A stretch of DNA of 64,000 nucleotides from Pseudokineococcus marinus. Lineage in GTDB: Bacteria; Actinomycetota; Actinomycetes; Actinomycetales; Quadrisphaeraceae. This document shows positions 61,840 to 64,000 of this stretch, piece after piece; the first letter of the stretch is position 1; the number at the start of each line of letters is the position of its first letter. The notes under the pieces were generated by a model that had not been told where the DNA came from, made no database searches, and saw only the letters and a list, made by a program, of their open reading frames with translations. Location of the stretch: contig NZ_JBBHZZ010000001.1 in assembly GCF_037482405.1 (NCBI RefSeq), positions 620,001 to 684,000 on the forward strand, read 5' to 3'. A program made the position numbers and the translations under genes.

Positions 61840-62367
61840 ATGTTCGCGACCCTGCACACGTCCGTCGGTGACATCCGCGTCGAGCTCTACGAGGACCGCG
61901 CCCCGAAGACCGTCAAGAACTTCGTGGGCCTGGCCACCGGGGAGCAGGAGTGGAGCGACCCCCGCACGGGGAAGCCGTCCTCCGAGCCCCTGTACTCCGA
62001 CGTCGTCTTCCACCGCATCATCAGCGGCTTCATGATCCAGGGCGGCGACCCGCTGGGCACCGGCACCGGCGGCCCCGGCTACACCTTCGACGACGAGATC
62101 CACCCGGGTCTCGACTTCACGCAGCCCTACGTCCTCGCCATGGCCAACGCGGGCACCCGCGGCGGCAAGGGCACCAACGGCTCGCAGTTCTTCATCACCC
62201 TGGCGCCCACCACCTGGCTGCAGGGCAAGCACACGATCTTCGGCGCCGTCGCCGACGACGAGTCCCGCGCCGTCGTGGACGCCCTGGGCGCGGTGCCCAC
62301 CGGCGCCGGCGACCGCCCGCGCGAGGACGTCGTCCTGCGCAGCGTCGAGGTCGAGCGCTCCGCGTGA
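61840..62367 (+). CDS. ppiA: Cytoplasmic peptidyl-prolyl cis-trans isomerase (cyclophilin)
   Basis: A 175-residue cyclophilin without a signal peptide. ATG 61840 follows GGGAGGATC. The catalytic core is recognisable: VVFHRIISGFMIQGGDP (with the active-site arginine in FHRI), MANAGTRGGKGTNGSQFFITL and HTIFGAV. The internal segment SDPRTGKPSSEPLY is a family insertion. It speeds proline isomerisation in folding proteins. Its place after the tRNAs matches ppiA (Rv0009). It overlaps the rhomboid gene start as GTGA. Confidence 0.96.
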   Translation: MFATLHTSVGDIRVELYEDRAPKTVKNFVGLATGEQEWSDPRTGKPSSEPLYSDVVFHRIISGFMIQGGDPLGTGTGGPGYTFDDEIHPGLDFTQPYVLAMANAGTRGGKGTNGSQFFITLAPTTWLQGKHTIFGAVADDESRAVVDALGAVPTGAGDRPREDVVLRSVEVERSA

Positions 62368-63275
62368 GCACCGCCGGTCCCGGCTCGCCGGGTGCGCCCG
62401 GCGAGCCGGACCGGCCCGGCGCGGGTGACCAGCACGGCCCCGGCGGTGGCGCCGGGGTGCCCGTCTGCCCCCGCCACCCCGACCGCGAGTCCTACGTCCG
62501 CTGCCAGCGCTGCGGGCGCCCGACGTGCCCGGAGTGCCAGCGCGAGGCCCCGGTCGGCGTCCAGTGCGTCGACTGCGTCGCGCAGGCCCGGCGCGAGGCC
62601 CCCACCGTGCGGACCGCCCTGGGCGGGCGGGCCCGCGGCGGCCGGCCCGTCGTCACGCTCACGCTCATCGGGGCGTGCGTGGCGATGTACGTCCTGCAGA
62701 TCGCCAGCGGGAACGTCGTCACGAACCTCCTGGGCTTCTGGCCGCCCGCCGCGGGCGCCGAGCCCTGGCGCTACCTCACCTCGGCCTTCCTGCACTCCCC
62801 GGGCGGTCTGCTGCCGCTGCACCTGCTGCTCAACATGTACGTGCTCTACGTCGTCGGCCCGCCGCTGGAGCAGCTGCTCGGCCGCGGGCGCTTCCTCGGC
62901 CTGTACCTGCTGAGCGCCTTCGGCGGCTCGGTCGCCTACCAGCTGGTCTGGGCGGTCTTCGACACCCAGGCGCGCCTCGCCGTCGGCGCCTCGGGGGCCG
63001 TCTTCGGCCTCTTCGGCGCGCTGCTCGTCGTGCAGCGCCGCATGCGCGTGCCGGTCGGTCAGATCGGCGTGGTCCTCGGCATCAACCTCGTGCTGTCCTT
63101 CGTCATCCCTGGCATCGCCTGGGAGGCCCACCTCGGGGGCCTGGCGACCGGCGCCGCGGCCGCCGCGCTGCTCGTGCGCGCCCCCCGCCGGCCCGCCGCC
63201 CAGGCCGCCGGCCTGGCCGGCCTGGCCGTCCTGTGGGTCGCCCTCGCCGTCGTCGCGACCCTCCTCCGCGGCTGA
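62364..63275 (+). CDS. Rhomboid family intramembrane serine protease with N-terminal zinc-ribbon
   Basis: A 303-residue protein whose GTG at 62364 overlaps the ppiA stop as GTGA. A 35-residue Pro/Gly leader precedes a Cys/His-rich head (CPRHPDRESYVRCQRCGRPT, then CPECQREAPVGVQCVDC) with enough ligands for two zinc sites (B-box or DUF-type zinc ribbon). A six-helix rhomboid domain follows, with WRYLTSAFLHSP, the helix-2 HLLLNMYVLY (His and Asn positions), the catalytic Ser in GASGAVFGLFGAL (GxSG) and the catalytic His in AHLGGLATGAAAA. The product should cut membrane proteins within or near the membrane. The zinc head may bind substrate or DNA/protein partners; this is inference. Confidence 0.9.
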   Translation: MSTAGPGSPGAPGEPDRPGAGDQHGPGGGAGVPVCPRHPDRESYVRCQRCGRPTCPECQREAPVGVQCVDCVAQARREAPTVRTALGGRARGGRPVVTLTLIGACVAMYVLQIASGNVVTNLLGFWPPAAGAEPWRYLTSAFLHSPGGLLPLHLLLNMYVLYVVGPPLEQLLGRGRFLGLYLLSAFGGSVAYQLVWAVFDTQARLAVGASGAVFGLFGALLVVQRRMRVPVGQIGVVLGINLVLSFVIPGIAWEAHLGGLATGAAAAALLVRAPRRPAAQAAGLAGLAVLWVALAVVATLLRG

Positions 63276-63303
63276 CGCGCCCGCCGGGACGCCTGACCGC
63301 CCG

Positions 63304-63336
63304 CCTGTCCACAGGCGCTGTCCCCAGCCTGGGGAC
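63304..63336 (+). terminator. Hairpins after the rhomboid gene
   Basis: CCTGTCCACAGG (63304-63315) and the 7-bp stem GTCCCCA/TGGGGAC (63320-63336) follow the rhomboid stop by about 30 and 45 bases. They may end transcription; the second has no T-tract. Confidence 0.5.
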
Positions 63337-63462
63337 GGCTCGTCGTCGACGTCGGCTCGGTCACGACGGCGCCGGGAGCCTCGACGCCCGGAGGACCGCC
63401 GCTCGAGGTCCCCGCCGACGGTCCCGACGCCGGGCCCGACCCCTCCGCGACGGGAGGTGCCC

Positions 63463-63819
63463 GTGGCCGGCGCAGCCCGCACCACCGTGGTCCTCGAGCC
63501 CGCCACCAGCTCGCCCGCCGTCGGCGTCGACGGCGCCCTCCCCGACGGCGCCCTCCCCCTCCCCGACGGCGCGGCCGACGAGACGCGGTCGCTGCTGCGG
63601 CGCGCCGCCGACCTCGACGGCCGGCGCGTGCGGCTCCAGGTGGGCGGCTGTGACCGCGTCGACCCCCTCGTGCGCCGGTGCCCCGCCGAGGAGGCGCGTC
63701 GTCCGGCCCTGCACGGCCGGCGGCTGGTGCGCCCTGACCCGCCCGGCCTCGTCGGTCTCGTCGGCCTCACGGACGACCGCGGCCCCACCGGCGTCGAGGG
63801 TGCCGCCGACCGCCCGTGA
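63463..63819 (+). CDS. Hypothetical protein, 118 residues
   Basis: GTG 63463 has GGAGGT just upstream. The frame shows about 94% G or C in third positions, as in the real genes here. The product (ARTTVVLEPATSSPAVGVD, then RRAADLDGRRVRLQVGGCDRV) contains two Cys and has no membrane segment or recognised family. The reverse-strand reading frame over the same DNA lacks domain signs. The gene could be spurious, but the codon pattern favours it. Confidence 0.5.
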   Translation: MAGAARTTVVLEPATSSPAVGVDGALPDGALPLPDGAADETRSLLRRAADLDGRRVRLQVGGCDRVDPLVRRCPAEEARRPALHGRRLVRPDPPGLVGLVGLTDDRGPTGVEGAADRP

Positions 63820-64000
63820 CCCGCTGACCGGACCCTCGGGAGCACACCTGTGGACGGCCACCTGTGGACGACCGCGGGGTTCTCCACACTGTGGAGAACT
63901 CCTGGGGACGAAGCACACGCGTGTGGTTCCGCTGCTCACAGCCCTGGGTCGCACCAGGGCCGCGGCCTGGGACCGCGGGCCGTGAGCCCGCTGTCCACGG
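63820..64000. promoter_or_regulatory. DnaA-box-like cluster and palindrome at the right end
   Basis: TGTGGACGG (63849), TGTGGACGA (63863), TTCTCCACA (63880) and TGTGGAGAA (63890) lie within 50 bases. The last two form a perfect palindrome at 63879-63899, GTTCTCCACA and TGTGGAGAAC around one C. No gene is seen to the window end. Confidence 0.5.

Noticed and set aside
63361..63954. A 197-residue reverse-strand gene
   Set aside because: Its codon pattern is inferior to the forward frame at 63463-63819, it would run over the palindromic box cluster, and it shows only Ala/Gly/Arg-rich sequence.

Overview
The window is a 64 kb stretch of a chromosome from an extremely GC-rich actinobacterium. Third codon positions are almost all G or C, GTG starts are common, and many genes are joined by 4-bp GTGA or ATGA overlaps. 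The gene order follows the origin region of Mycobacterium tuberculosis closely: the Rv3907c-Rv3924c block, then dnaA-dnaN-gnd-recF-dciA-gyrB-gyrA-DUF3566-tRNA-Ile-tRNA-Ala-ppiA. To its left lies the ponA-DUF2029-rpsF-ssb-rpsR-rplI...dnaB block (Rv0050-Rv0058). The separate pseudokinase gene and the overall base composition suggest a Kineosporiales- or Micrococcales-like lineage, but genus cannot be fixed from the sequence alone. There is no rRNA, insertion sequence, prophage or CRISPR array.

Layout: (1) 1-11 kb is accessory: a partial manganese catalase, a GAF-ANTAR regulator, a TetR regulator, a GNAT plus a cysteine-desulfurase-like enzyme, an asparagine synthase, a GAF/PAS/PP2C sensor phosphatase, a methyltransferase and a flavin disulfide reductase. 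(2) 11-16 kb holds dnaB, a TetR plus membrane-protein operon divergent from a MATE exporter, with a twin palindromic operator between them, and a 41-bp tandem repeat. (3) 16-26 kb holds rplI-rpsR-(assembly gap)-ssb-rpsF, a DUF2029-type membrane protein, a class A penicillin-binding protein, an MFS-like protein and a CCA/poly(A) polymerase. (4) 26-39 kb reads rightwards: Nudix, DUF6049, MurJ, pseudokinase (interrupted by a second assembly gap), SigM, anti-sigma, TrxB, TrxA and a CwlM-type amidase. (5) 39-47 kb reads leftwards toward dnaA: GNAT, a tiny membrane protein, ParB, ParA, RsmG, Jag, YidC, YidD, RnpA, RpmH. (6) 47-60 kb reads rightwards: dnaA, the oriC-type spacer, dnaN, gnd, recF, dciA, gyrB, gyrA, DUF3566. 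(7) 60-64 kb holds two tRNAs, a helical membrane protein, PpiA, a rhomboid protease with a zinc-ribbon head, and a small unknown gene.

Functionally, the window joins replication initiation (DnaA, DnaN, DnaB, SSB, gyrase, DciA), segregation (ParA, ParB and three exact parS-type sites), envelope assembly (MurJ, pseudokinase, PBP, amidase, YidC) and thiol redox stress (SigM, anti-sigma, TrxB, TrxA). The most noteworthy non-gene signals are: an island of rare AT-ending codons exactly over the DnaB P-loop; a 62-bp structured repeat found in both the dnaA-dnaN and gyrB-gyrA spacers, in opposite orientations; a cluster of DnaA-box-like 9-mers upstream of dnaB; and a TetR twin operator.
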